The notes beneath the pieces were generated by a model. It did not search any database, had not been told where the DNA came from, and saw only the letters and a list, made by a program, of their open reading frames with translations. Made by a program: the position numbers and the translations under genes. From Nyssa sinensis (Eukaryota > Streptophyta > Magnoliopsida > Cornales > Nyssaceae), in contig CM018050.1 of NCBI GenBank assembly GCA_008638375.1, positions 23,982,216 to 24,046,215 on the forward strand: DNA of 64,000 bases. Direction: 5' to 3'. Below, one piece after another: positions 11,773 to 24,605 of the stretch. The first letter of the stretch is position 1. Each line of letters begins with the position of its first letter.

Positions 11773-13645
11773 GATGATAGTCATGCTGAAGCAATTCAAG
11801 CATCTCTTGATTGGAGTGATATAGATGAAGACAGTAATAATAATATCCAAGATGAAGCCATAGACAACAATTCAGGTGGGACTGGTCATGAGGAAGGCAG
11901 TGGATCCATTAGTGCTGATAATCATGGTGGCTTTCATGAGGAGAGTTTGGAGCATCAAACAGCCGAAGAACACACAACTGCTAATCTTATTTCTAGTCCT
12001 GCTGAAAGGCGTTCTCAACACCCACCAATCTGGATGCATGACTATGACAGTGGCGAGGGCTTCTCTGATGATGATCATCAAGGTAATTTTGCTTTATTTG
12101 TTGATGAGGATTCTTTATCCTATATGGATGCATCTCAAAGTGCCAAATGGAGATGTGCCATAGACTCTGAAATTGAAGCCATTAGAAAAAATGATACATG
12201 GGACCTCACTGATCTTCCTCGTGGTGCAAAAATAGTTGGGGTGAAATGGGTATACAAGACTAAGCTAAATGAGCATGGGGAAGTCGACAAATACAAGGCT
12301 CGCCTTGTCTCCAAAGGGTACACGTAACAACATGGGGTGGATTACACGGAGGTCTTTGCACCCGTGGCTCGCATGGACACTATACGGCTGGTGCTTGCTC
12401 TAGCAGCTCAAAAAGGGTGGTCTCTATTTCAATTAGATGTTAAGTCTGCATTTCTTCATGGTGAGTTAAATGAGGAGGTGTATGTTGAGCAACCCCTTGG
12501 TTATGTGGTAAAAGGAGTAGAAAAGAAGGTGTATCGCTTACGAAGAGCTTTGTATGGTTTGAAGCAAGCTCCACGGGCATGGTACAGCTGCATTGAAGCT
12601 TATTTTGTAAAGGAAAGGTTTGAGAAATGTCCTTATAAGCATACTTTGTTCCTCAAAAAATCTTCACAAGGTACCTTCTTGCTTGTGTGCCTTTATATAG
12701 ATGATCTCATCTTTACTAGAAATGATGAGACTTTGTTCAGCTCTTTTAAACATTCCATGATGAAGGAATTTGATATGACGGATCTTGGATGAATGCAATA
12801 TTTTCTTGGTTTAGAAGTGCTAGAACGAGCTGATGGTATTGTTATTTGTCAAAAGAAGTATGCCCATGAGGTGTTGGAAAGGTTTAATATGGCTGGTTGT
12901 AATGCCGTATTTAATCCTATTGTTCCAGGATTCAAGTTGGTTAAAGACTTTACTGGCATGGCAATGGACAGCACCTTGTACATGCAAATGGTAGGAAGTC
13001 TGATGTACTTAACATCTACCAGACCTGATATTATGTTTGTTGTTAGTTTGCTTAGTAGGTATTTGGCACATCCTACAGAAATCCACCTCCAAGCTGTTAA
13101 GAGAGTACTCTGTTATATCAAGGGGACACTTACACATGGAATTTTTTATAAACTGATAATAAGGAGCTTCTTGCCTACACTGATAGTGATTATGCAGGAG
13201 ATTTGGAGGATATGAAAAGTACATCGGGTTTCTCGTTTTTGCTAAGCTCTGGAGCTATATCATGTTCCTCAAAGAAGTAGCCTGTAGTCACACTCTCCAC
13301 CACTGAAGCTGAGTTCATTGCTGCTGCCTCTTGTGCTTGTCAGGCCGTGTGGTTGCGAAGAATGTTAGAAAAGCTAATCATGCCTCTACAGGAGCTACGG
13401 TGATGTACTGTGATAATAGTTCTACTATTAAACTCTCAAGAAATCCTGTCATGCACGTTCGAAGCAAACATATTGATGTTTGCTTCCATTTCCTTCGTGA
13501 TCTGACTCGAGATGGAGTTGTGACGTTGCTGCATTGTCATTATCAAGAGCAACTGGCTGATATCATGACCAAACCCTTGACACGAGTTGTTTTTGAGAAG
13601 CTGTACATGTTGCTGGGTGTTTGTCAGGACCCAGGAGTAAACTGA
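11773..13645 (+). pseudogene. Decayed copia A reverse transcriptase and RNase H
   Basis: The RT begins at SAKWRCAIDSEIEAIRKNDT and continues through KWVYKTKLN, VFAPVARMDTIR, FQLDVKSAFLHGEL, LYGLKQAPRAWY and the catalytic YIDDL. TAA at about 12325 interrupts KGYTQQHG-type sequence and TGA at about 12790 interrupts MTDLGxMQYFLG. RNase H remnants include YCDNSSTIKLSRNPV, RSKHIDV and DIMTKPL near 13570, after a frame change at about 13150-13330. The family function is cDNA synthesis and RNA removal. Confidence 0.9.
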
Positions 13646-13674
13646 AGACAGTGTCATTAGTTTAAGGGAGGGAA

Positions 13675-13888
13675 TGTTACCAAAGTTTAGGTGTTGACTT
13701 AGTATTTCAGCTTTCTGTTATTGATAATCCTTGGAAATCAGGGCACTGACCTGTTCTTTGGCTATGACCCGCATTTATGTGGAATAGCATTATATTCGCT
13801 TTTCTGTTACCTTTTGTATGGCTATATATAAAGCCACCTTGCATATTGAATAAGATAAGCTTTCCTCCTAAAAAAACTAGCTTCAATA
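13675..13888 (+). repeat. 3' LTR of copia A
   Basis: 214 bp, aligned end to end with 9246-9459. It is preceded by the purine tract AAGGGAGGGA and followed by the target duplication CATAT. Confidence 0.95.
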
Positions 13889-13893
13889 CATAT

Positions 13894-15283
13894 ATGTATA
13901 TTATTTAACTATTAATTTTTTATAAAAAAAAAAAAATCGCCTTAATTCATATTCCCCATAAATGTATATTATTTAAATATTAGTTTTCTATATAAAAAAA
14001 AACTCACCTTAATTCGTATTAACGTGTGTCTATATTTCATAAATTTAATTCCAAAATTTTGTAAGGAAGGACGATTGAATGTGGGGAGATCTTCTAATCA
14101 ATTTTCACTACTCCTCTTGTCCCTCAATTCTAATTAATAATTAAAAAAATTATTTTTAAAATAATTATGAGACATAGGACGGATCCATATATAATAAAAA
14201 GTTGGAGAATCCGAATTAACGTCATTATCCGGAGAATTTATGTTTTTGGTTAAATGTAATCATATCAAGTTGGAGTGTTCATCTCAGGATGAAGACAATA
14301 ACCATATATGATAGACACAAAATAGTATATATGTGAGATGAAAAAAATTGTTCAATTTAAAATCTTTTATGAAAACTGGAAGGAGTGACTAAATTATAAG
14401 TATTTTTTCTTCGTTTTGTTCTTCTCTAATTAAAATACGATTTTTGCAAATAATGAAAATATAAATTCATACAAAAATGTAAAAATTCACGGGACATTTG
14501 TTAATGCTAATAAAATAATTCTAGAGATTTTTTTTTTAAAAAAATTACGTGCTATGCATAAATGAGGCGTTTTATTGTCTGTGTAATTTACTCTAAGTAA
14601 ATAAATATTAGAATTTTAAATATAATAAATATTATTTATTTGATATATAATCAGTATTATTTTATTTATTTAATACCAGTATTTGTGTATTTGAAATTCT
14701 ATAATTACTTATTTTCATTTATTTTAAATTTTTTAGGTGATTAAATTTTAGTAAATTTTTTTACAATCTACAAAAAAAATAAAATAATCAATTCTACCTA
14801 ACAAATTATAAAGGGTAAAATAGTCTTTCATTCACCAAAATTATTTTTGAATAGTTTTAATCAAACAATCAATAAATTATTTTACTATCACAAATTAATC
14901 ATATTCAAACACTCAAAATCAATTTTTCAAAGTTTCTTATTTAGAAATATTTCTTCGTAAGCTCAAACTCTTTTGAACGAGTATTACACTTTGCACCAAT
15001 AAATTAAGGCAGTGCCTGTATATCAAAATAAATAAATAAATAAGGTAGAGCACATGTCAACCACACAAATGCAGTCACATGTGTCACAATAAATTTCCAA
15101 AGATTATTATTAGAATAATATTTGGTTTTAAATTAGAAGGGAAAAATCTTTTCTTATCTAACCATATGTCCACATCACAAAAATTTTATTTCAAAGATTA
15201 GTAGTAATATACTTTACATACATATATAATAAGTTGTAATGAATACATATAAGAGATATGCCTTATTGTCAAAATAAATAAAA
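13894..15283. other. Intergenic, AT-rich
   Basis: No coding motif seen. Near 13920 and 13975 a short segment (ATGTATATTATTTAA... then AAAAAA and CGCCTTAATTC or CACCTTAATTC) is repeated in tandem. Confidence 0.45.
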
Positions 15284-15290
15284 TAAATAA

Positions 15291-15768
15291 GGTAAATTAC
15301 ATTAATTTTTCTTAAGATTTCTAACAATTACACTGATCTCATTTGTTTTATCTAATTATATACAGATACGCCATCTAGTTAATTTTTTTCTATTTAAAAT
15401 GAAAAAATTGTCCATTTCATGTTTTTTTTTTCAATTTTTAAAATTTTGACCAATTTATTTTTTATTTTAAATAAATATTGACAAAAACTTTAAATTTATT
15501 TTTATATAAAATAAAAATAAATTATTTACCATAATTTTTTAATATAAAATAATTTTAAAAAGTTAGAAAAAAATTGATCAAAATTAAAAAAAAAATACAA
15601 AAACAAATAATAAAATAGATAATTTTATCATTTTAAAGGAAGAATTTGACGACAGGAATATATTTGTATATTCTCAAATAAAGTAGGAGAAGTCAATGTA
15701 ATTTTAAAAATCTCAAGAGAGATCGGTATAATTGTCAGAAATCTCAAAAGAAATTAATATAATTTACC
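15291..15768. mobile_element. Foldback MITE with GGTAAATTA ends
   Basis: About 480 bp with long terminal inverted repeats: the first 50 bases match the reverse complement of the last 50 at 43 positions by eye. The ends read GGTAAATTAC and AATTTACC. A possible 7-bp duplication TAAATAA flanks it, but the site is low complexity. Long inverted ends without coding sequence suggest a Mutator-type or foldback non-autonomous element. Related ends recur at 38141-38267 and 39415-39913. Confidence 0.65.
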
Positions 15769-17590
15769 TAAATAAATATTATATAATAAATACTTCTAAG
15801 CATGGAGCTAAGTATTCTCCTAAATAAATCCATAATATTATTGTCAAAATAAATATTACCGCTATGAACAATTATATTAAATACTCACCGTTGTACATAT
15901 TTTGGTAGTAATCAATAATGCTACACCAGTAATAATAATCTTTCTCAAGATGCTTTGCTTTTGTGTGACAATTAGTTTAATTTAAAAGATTTTATATAAA
16001 CATTGGAAAGTCATTTTTAAAAAATAAAAGATAGTAACATATTTTATAAAAAAAATAGGAAGAATTTAACTCGTGCTAACAACTCGTCCATAAATACTTG
16101 TACTACTCGGTTTTGATTTTGACTCTAATAAAAAAAATGATTTTTTATAAATATAATAATTTAAATCTAAATATAAAATACATTTCAAGTGAATATCGAT
16201 ACAAAACTTTTTCGCCAACACTAGTTGTATTTATACAATAAGATACATAAGAGTTTGTTTGAAAGAGTTTTTATATCCAATGTTTTGCATTTATTTTTAT
16301 CTCATATTGATAAAAAAAAAAAAGGGTTTCATATTTTTTTTTTTAAATTGCCATATAAGAAAATGTGCATTTTACTTTTTTATGTGTTTTAAAAAAAATA
16401 TTCTAAACATGATTAACTCTAGAAATTACTCATTGGTGCATAACCAATAGTTTCACGCCAATAAAGACATGATATATTTGTAAAATAAAAAATAATCAAT
16501 TATTTTTCTTTTACACGTTTCATATAATTATGAGTAACCTTTCATGGCATATGTGATCTTGCATATATTGTATATATATACTTTATGATTAGAGATTTTA
16601 TATTTATGTATATATCATATACGTACAATCACAAATATTACTCTATAATTATTTACTGACTTCAGAGCTTGAGTGGAAAAATTAAAGAACAGATTAACAA
16701 AGAAACTACAAAAAGACGTGGCAGGTGCACCAACCAACGTAGATGCGATGAGATATGTTTTGGTGGGACTGGTCTATGTGTTAATGTTTTTTTAATTAAC
16801 ATTTTACTATATGAGTTATGTCTCAATAATATATATATATATATATATATCGTATTACACATTTTAAAATTATTATTAAAAGAACACGTGTCATTATGCG
16901 ACATCCATTTAAAAATTTCCCAAACCTACCTATAAGATAGTACTAAGTTCCAGGTGTTTCTATACCAAACCTAAGTATAAGATAGTACCAATAATTGATG
17001 GTTAAATTTTAAAGAGTGAGTATGACTATCACACAGAAGGAGACTTAACTTAATACACATAAACTGGCTTAGGATACCTCTTACTGATTCATCAAAAAAA
17101 AAAAAAGGTAAACCCCATAATTTGGAGTATACATGAGTCGGGTTGAATCGAGTTACAATAAAATTGAAACCGACTCAATCTTATACAATTCTAAAAAAAT
17201 AGAACAAGAACTTTGAACTATTGGAATTGACCCAACTTAAACCGAACATTTTTAAGTTGAGTCAGATTGGGTCGGTTCAGATTTTCTTTTATAAAAAATA
17301 TATCATTACTAATTCAAAAAAAAAAATTTTAAATACTTTTTTGAATACATAAAGTATTTAAAATATAAAAAAATATTCAGAATAATTTAAAAATTTCAAA
17401 AAAACATGAAAACTATATTAAATTCAAAATATTCAGATAATATTTAAATTCCTTTAAATTCTCTTTCATTTCATATTAAAACTTAATATACAAGTCATTT
17501 TTTTTATAAAGAAAAATTAGTATAATCTGGGCGTAGGTTGTAGGGATATATAAAAGGTAATAAATGTCATCCGGTTAAAAATAATGATCG
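15769..17590. other. Intergenic, AT-rich
   Basis: No coding motif. An (AT)n microsatellite lies at 16828-16850. A degenerate segment at 17135-17280 is rich in GGTTGAATCG/GACCCAACTT words and resembles unclassified dispersed plant repeats. Confidence 0.4.
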
Positions 17591-17597
17591 CTAATTA

Positions 17598-17945
17598 GAG
17601 CACCTTTAATGGACTAACTAAAAAACCTAACCCATTAATTGTCACATACACATGTTAAGTTGCCCTTGCGTCGCAAGATAACTTTAACAAACACTCATCT
17701 TCCAACGAATATGTTAACTCTTCTTTTATTTGTGTCTCACATCCTATTTTGTTGTCTTAATTTTTGTGTCTCATTCTTATTTTCTCTCTCTTCTTTTTTT
17801 CTATTTCCCTTCTCTCTCATTTCCATGTAACCATATTAAAAAAAATATTAATTCTGTCACTATAATTGATCAAATGACTAATCAGAGTTACAAAAAATGC
17901 TAACAACTGACACCATATGACTTAGCAGATCCATTGGAGTATGAA
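17598..17945. mobile_element. Possible MITE with CCATTGGAG-type ends
   Basis: The left end (GAGCACCTTTAATGGACTAA) and right end (CAGATCCATTGGAGTATG) are roughly inverted repeats of the 'CTCCAATGG' kind common in plant hAT or Harbinger MITEs. The inverted repeat is degenerate and no target duplication is certain. Confidence 0.3.
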
Positions 17946-20900
17946 TTCTTCTAGCATCTAACACTAAAGACCTTATTAAAAGCACAATTATAGATGCTTT
18001 TAAAACTAGCCTAATTGATAACTCATAACTGACTATCTAACAAAAAAACTCACAACTACTCCTAAAGAAAAGACATTGGTTTCACTTTCACTCTCTCAAC
18101 CAAAGGATGTGTAATTTATTTATTTATTTTAATTTTATTTATATAATTATTAAATAATTTATTGGGGTTTTTAACTTCAAAATTGAGAAATTTTTATGTG
18201 TCTATAAAATAATAACAATCATACAATACGCCTTATATTGTAAGGAAAAAAAAAAGGTAAAAATAATTGTATATGAGATGGGGCATGGGGGTGTAGAGAA
18301 ATTAGGTCCAACTTCATTAATTTATGGTATGGGATTGAGCTCTAACTAGACCCAAATATCAAACATTGTAATTTACAAGGCAAAACCAGTAAAAAAACAA
18401 AAAAAAAAAAAATTAGAAGATGGCTAGAAAATTTTAGTGAGAATTTTAGATTGGATCAAAATTTTGGAGTAAAAATAAGAGAAATAATAAATAAAAATTA
18501 GATTGGGGTAAAATTTTGAGAGCGTACTAAGATTTGGAATGAGAAATGAGAAAAATAATAGATAAATATTAGGTTGGATCAAAATTTTAGAATCAACTAA
18601 GGTAAAAAGAGACAAGATTTTCCATGAATAAATTTTTTTTTTCTACAGTTGGAGGGTTGTAGTCCGGACTACCCTATATGTGCTTTCACCCTTGATAATT
18701 TCAATTTTTTTCTTTTTTATGTTATTTCTTTTGGGCCGAGTTAGGTCTCAAACATATATATATATATATTTTTTATAGTGAGAAGAAATCTCGTGGGTGA
18801 CGTGTGCTTCAAACAGTAAAATTCAGAGTTTCCTTTTATAGTTATTTTAAACAACTTTTGCTTACAAAAATGGTAACCATCCCTTTGGAATCAGATTTAG
18901 AATATCAGAATTTGCAACTCGTCTCAAGGTTCTTTTCGTTACTGGGCCACCTTGTTGGCGGCATGTTAACTTTGTAACACGAAAAATGTCCACAATTCCA
19001 AGCCAACCTTAATCGTATTTACAAATTAATGCTGTATGTGGTGAAAATTTATTGAAACGTGACAGTAAATATAAAAACTTAACTAATGTATAATGCAACT
19101 TGGATGGTGATCCAGTGGTATAGAGTTGACGCATGCGAGACATGTATGCTCAGACATTTTGATACACTTTTTTTACAAAATGACCTAAGGTCTGAATTGG
19201 ATCCGTTGGAATAGAGATCATGTGAAGTACATGTTAGATGATTTTCATGAATTCATTCAAATATTTGACAACTCGTTTGTGACTTGAGATGATTCAAAAA
19301 AGCCATGAATCGATAGCGGAGTCTTCGGAAAAAAAAAATTGACCTATTTTTATTTGGATCAATTTTGTCTTTTATGTTGTAACCCGCTTATATAAAGTTA
19401 TTATTTTTTAGGTCTCGTTTATATAACCAGATAAGAAGGCGAGATTGAATATGATATAATTGAATCGGATGAGATATAAAATCTCGTGGGATATTGAATA
19501 TTTCAATCTAGTGTTTGAAATTTAGCCGGATAAAATGTTGCATATGTTGTTATATCACATTCATATGTTTGAGTGTCTAGTAAATATAAGGTTCAGATAT
19601 AAAGTTCGGTTTTCAAAAATTATTTTTATGAAGACAAATCAATTGCAAAATTTAATAAACATTATTTAAAATATAATAGTCTCTTACTTTCGGAGTGACT
19701 AAAAATAATCATAGTTTGTATTTCTAAAAATCATCTAAATCGATGATCACATGCATGCATATATATATATATATATATTATTTTATATATATAGCAGTAG
19801 TAATATATTATTATATAAAAAAACAAGATATATATTATTTTATATATATAACACTAGCAATATATTATACTTATAAAAAATAATATTTTATATATATATA
19901 TATATAAAATAGTCCATTTATTGATATGAAAAATACATTAAAAAATTTGGAACATATCAAAAAAATTTGAAAAAATTAATAAAAGAAAAAAATTAATTTT
20001 TTAACTTGAACGTCTTTGTCTTTTTATATTGCAGCGTTGTAACTTTTTTTAATGTCGTGGCATTATATTTTTATTCCGATGTGATAACTCTAATACTATC
20101 CCCTCGTTGGATTAAGTTATATTCTACACAAGTAAAATATAAATGGTTCACGGGACATAAATATAATTCAATGAAAGACATCAAACATGAGATATGATAA
20201 TATTTATTTGATCTTATCCTCTTATTCTGTCGTTCAAACACGGTCGTAGAGTTTTGACTTATCAAAAAATAGTTGTTATTAAACAAAAAAACAGAGATTT
20301 TGAATTTAAAAAATTTTTGCTTTCGTATTTACTTTAATATATAGTGAAATAATTATCGCTATATATGAACGTAACCATTTTATTAAATTATATAAATTTT
20401 ATGTATTTATTTTATGTTTAATTTATTTTATTTATTTAAAATTTATTTATTATTTATTCAATCACTTCTATACGTAATTCAGACACCAAGAGAATGAAGG
20501 CGACTCTCATGAACTCCTCTCTTATTTTTGGTGCCATCCTCTGCATATATGAAAACATGCAGCCAACATTTTGTCAGAGGATAATGACAATTCAGGCCAA
20601 AAAGGCAAATATTTTATATCAAAATTAAATAGAAGATTATACGTCCTCCGTGTTCTTAAACTACTTTTAGATGTTCTAATTTTGGCATCTTCATTGTATC
20701 TTATATATCTCGTTGTGTTATCATCTGAATTTATGTTACAAATTTTGGTATGTTTGAATGGGCAGTTTTATTACAACTTAATGTATTTTGAGATCTAACT
20801 ATAATTTAATTGGTTTGAAATTATTTGGTTAATTGGCTACAACCTTTTTATTAAGCTGAAAAGTCTAACTTTTTCTATTAAGTAGGAAATGTCTCATTTG

Positions 20901-23758
20901 ATATGTGCAGTGATGGATCAAAAGGGGGACAAAAATTTTGATAGTGTATTTTTTATTACTAATTTTATTAAAATATTTTAACAAAATAAGATTTATCCCT
21001 CCTAGTTTTTTTTTTATACATTCAGATAAACCTTACTAAATTTTATTACTTTCAATTTGGTCACCCTTTACTAAAATTTTTAGATCTGTCACTAAATACG
21101 TGATATGCATTTTTTCATAATTTATTCAAACACTCAATTGCCTAATTCAAACAACACTTTTTTACAATTAATTAATTCAAACAAAAATTTTTATGGCTCG
21201 TTGCACAAACCAGCGAAGGAGCACATAAACACCTTACTGCAAAGAATTAATTAATTCTCTTGTTTTACAAAGAGTATATGAAAAATGATGTCCTTAACAA
21301 AAGGTGCGTCTCAAATGATGTACAAATAATATCGAGTAATGCTAGTACTTTCTCTTCGCAATTGGCATGCATTTGATTTTCGGCCTCCCATTGTTCTATC
21401 AAAAAAATTGATGTATGATATACTACTCCACACTTAATTTAATGTGCAAGAACTTATGACTGTTGCATAATTTGAAAAAAAAAAAGAAACTTTCGATAAT
21501 ATTTTGTGAGAAAAAGTGTAAGAGAGCGGGTCATAATCTCACGTATATATATCTATGTACGTGTGTGCATATATATATATATATATATTTATAGTATATA
21601 TTTTGTTGTGTCATATGGTCTGTCAATTTAGGTTGAAACTGTTGAGTCAAAATTAACTACTGTATTGATGAGTTCTAAATTAAAAGAATTATAATAGAAT
21701 AAAATTGCAGAGTAACTTAAATTCATGCATATAAAATAAAGTAATTAAATCAACATGTAAATGACAGAAAAATAAGTTTGGAGTGAGCTGGCCTGTGAGG
21801 CGTGTAATCACTGTCCTAAAGCTGTTGTGCCTCCCTACGTGAAGGTTCCAATGGTCACAGACAGCTTCAAGATACAACTCAGGCTTTGCTCACAGCTAAT
21901 CTCCTCAGAGTTCACGCCCACTGGGAGAAGGATGAACTGTTTAGAATCAAAGTTGCTCACACAAAGATAATATGAAAAATACGTAAAGGTTGGATGGAAG
22001 AGATTGGATTAAAGAGACTAAGAACTCTTATTGTTGTGTTGTGAAAGAATACATAAGCCTCTATTTATAGACATTCTGTATATCTTCTACCAACAAAATA
22101 TCCCGCAAAATCAATCACATGTAGCAAAAAATCAACAATAAAATAAATAACAAGTCAACAACTAACATATCATAAAATCAGCAACAAAAATAAAAAATCA
22201 AGAAGAAATCAAAACAAATTTTGAAACTTTCAATAATATAAAAAATATAACAGAAACCATTCAATGTATGCAATTCTTCTTTTATTGTGATGTAATTCGC
22301 CACAACTCTGGACAAGATCTGCCGGAGAAAAGCTCAAGCCCCGTATACAATGTATCCATCAATAGGTGGCAGAGACCAATGTAAAGATTCAGATTTCTAG
22401 GTGTTTGCCGTAATCTTTCCAGGCATTTCAGGTTTGAGAAATGCTATTATTATTCGTTGAGTATCTAATATTCATAATTTAATTGACATGTGTAATATAT
22501 ATATATATATATCAATTTAAGTGTTTAACATTTATAATTTGATTAATATGTATAATTTATTCATTGCTTTCTTTATTTTTAAAATATTATATTGACCTTT
22601 CATTTGTTTTAAAGTCAATATCACAAATCTGTCCTCCTTTAGTCAACGTTAATAGTTTTATACACATCGTCTCTTACTTCTTTTAAAATACCAAATTTAT
22701 TCATTGCTCTTTGTTTTCTTTTCTCACTTTAACAGCATTTTCCTCTCTCTAACCCACAGTTCTCCCCAGAAATTTTACTCAATCCATTCTAAGTGCGAAT
22801 CAAGAAATCGGTACCTGCAAGTGAAATGATACAAAAGAAAGATCTGAAATTTTCTTTTAAAATCCCCAACACCTAAAAATTAAAAAAAAAACATATTTTT
22901 GTTCACAAAGAAATCTATGGAAACAAGCTCCCCACTGGTGAGCTCTTCAGTGCCACCATGGACACGATAAAATGAGGCTCTTAATCCTTTTAAAACAAAA
23001 ATAAATCATACCCATTGTTGGAAATTTGTTTAACGAACCAAGATTTCTTTTAAGAATAAGAATTACAAGAGTAGCAGGAACAATAGCAAAACCCAGCTTT
23101 GTCCAGGACATGATTATCACCATTTGTTTATCTCTTAGCAAATTATAAGTTAGTATCCCACGATCTAAAATATCATTTATCTTTTAACAAATTGTAAATT
23201 GAGATTGTAAAATTCAAAACATAGATTATTAGCGATTTAGAAGGTAAAATGTAGCGTTTCAATTTAAAAAATCAAAAATTTAAAAAAAATCATACAAAAT
23301 ACATACATCGTTGACATTTTATTTTATAATGGTTTGAATTCGTTAAAATCTTTTTGGTATTTATATATACATACTAATATTATTGTAAGTACAATCAAAA
23401 AACATATCACGTTTTAAATAAACGTATTTCATTTCAACAAAGTAATTAAAAGAAATCTATTCTTAACATAACATGTTTTATAACAAATAATGATTTATAT
23501 TCTTGTTCCTATTATTTTTCTATATTACAACGATCCATATTATAAATAAGATTAGGCCAGGCCTAAAATGACATTGGCTCTCTCTCTTTTTTGCTAAGTC
23601 TCTTATAATTAAGCTTTTCAAGCTTGAAAAATTATATTGACGAACCTGTCAGTACTTGTCTGAGGACGGTTTGAACAGATTGAGCAAATTGTCCACTTTA
23701 CCCTTGAAAGTTTGATGATTATTTTATTGAAAAAAATCATATTTTACTAATTATAATA
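17946..23758. other. Intergenic, AT-rich with microsatellites
   Basis: No recognised gene. (AT)n runs occur near 18755, 19758, 21571 and 22496. A segment at about 19750-19910 holds two copies of a TATATATTATTTTATATATATA unit. About 19410-20245 has weakly inverted ends (CGTTTATATAACCAGATAAGA against the reverse complement of CTTATTCTGTCGTTCAAACACG) and could be another MITE. Short ORFs here have no motif. Confidence 0.4.
22055..22072 (-). promoter_or_regulatory. Candidate minus-strand TATA box
   Basis: The minus strand reads CTATAAATAGAGGC, a near-perfect plant TATA box. The less AT-rich sequence that would be transcribed (22050 down to about 21700) resembles a leader plus short gene or LTR segment. 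I find no protein domain there, so this may be an LTR or gene remnant. Confidence 0.35.
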
Positions 23759-23759
23759 G

Positions 23760-23946
23760 ACTGCCCATCCCTCTCACCTCCCCCCCTCTTTCTCCCTCCC
23801 TTTTTCACTCTCTCTCTCATTATATATATACATACAAATAATACACACACATATATATGTATATAAACATGCAGAGACCAAAATGGGCGCCTCTCTCTCA
23901 CTCTCTCTCTACACACAAACAAACACACGGAACACACACTTTCTCT

Positions 23947-23996
<50 letters not shown>

Positions 23997-24000
23997 TATA
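23760..24000. repeat. Minisatellite, left fragment
   Basis: CT/CA/TA-rich repeat with ACATGCAGAGACC and ACACACAAACAAACACAC words, matching the units at 34063-34504 and 35719-36220. It ends in a (TA)n run at 23951-23985. G2 inserted here, duplicating ATATA (23996-24000 and 34063-34067). Confidence 0.8.
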
Positions 24001-24532
24001 TGATACGTCATAAAGTTTTACTTACATAAGGTGACTTAAACACTTGCCGAAAAGATTAGTTCTACTTGTGATTAAGTCGGAAAGGGTATACCGAGATTGA
24101 CTTCGGTATACCGACCTCGGAACAGGGGAATGAAGAAGGGACAAAAAGAATGAGATAAGTCTCATGATTACATTTCTAAAGCCTGACAGGCGGTGAGCCT
24201 TAGCCCTGCCAAAAGGAGATACAGGTTTGAGAACCAGCTCTATAGGTACACGTGTAAAAAGAGCCACAAACTTTGAAAGTTAATCCACCGCTTGTCAGAA
24301 AAAGTAGCCGCCTTTCCATAGTATAAATTCCAATGAAGGAGGTATTAAAAATTATCTGCATCTAAAATATTTGCTGATTAAAGAGCCAAACCTTTGATCA
24401 CATAAAAGAAAACTAATTTAACCATCGGAGAAGGTTACCACCGGAACCTTTCCCGGTGGCTTCTTACGTATCATTTCTTTTCAGGCACACGGTGACGGAC
24501 AGTTCTATGACGAGCCAAAATTAGCTGCATCA
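24001..24532 (+). repeat. 5' LTR of G2
   Basis: Starts TGATACGTCA and ends GCTGCATCA. A TATA-like box (TATAAATT, 24322-24329) lies in the 3' half and is the likely promoter of the sense transcript. Confidence 0.97.
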
Positions 24533-24535
24533 GCT

Positions 24536-24555
24536 TGGCGCCGTCTGTGGGAACG
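24536..24555 (+). other. PBS of G2
   Basis: TGGCGCCGTCTGTGGGAACG, three bases after the LTR; the same core as in G1 and G3. Confidence 0.85.
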
Positions 24556-24605
24556 TTTAGCGTTTTTCTCTATCTTCTTTTTTTCGTTTAAAGTGTTTGG
24601 TAGTC

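Larger units (their letters stand above)
9246..13888 (+). mobile_element. Ty1/copia element, full length but inactive (copia A)
   Basis: This 4643-bp element has 214-bp LTRs at both ends and the 5-bp target duplication CATAT (9241-9245, 13889-13893). The tRNA-Met PBS is at 9462 and a polypurine tract (AAGGGAGGGA) lies just before the 3' LTR. The internal order gag, protease, integrase, RT, RNase H is typical of copia. About 13 LTR differences in 214 bp (6%) suggest an insertion a few million years old. The coding region has many stops and frame changes, so it is a dead copy. Confidence 0.96.

Noticed and set aside
19085..19160. Possible tRNA-derived SINE head (GGTGATCCAGTGGTATAGAG)
   Set aside because: No convincing B box or A-rich tail.
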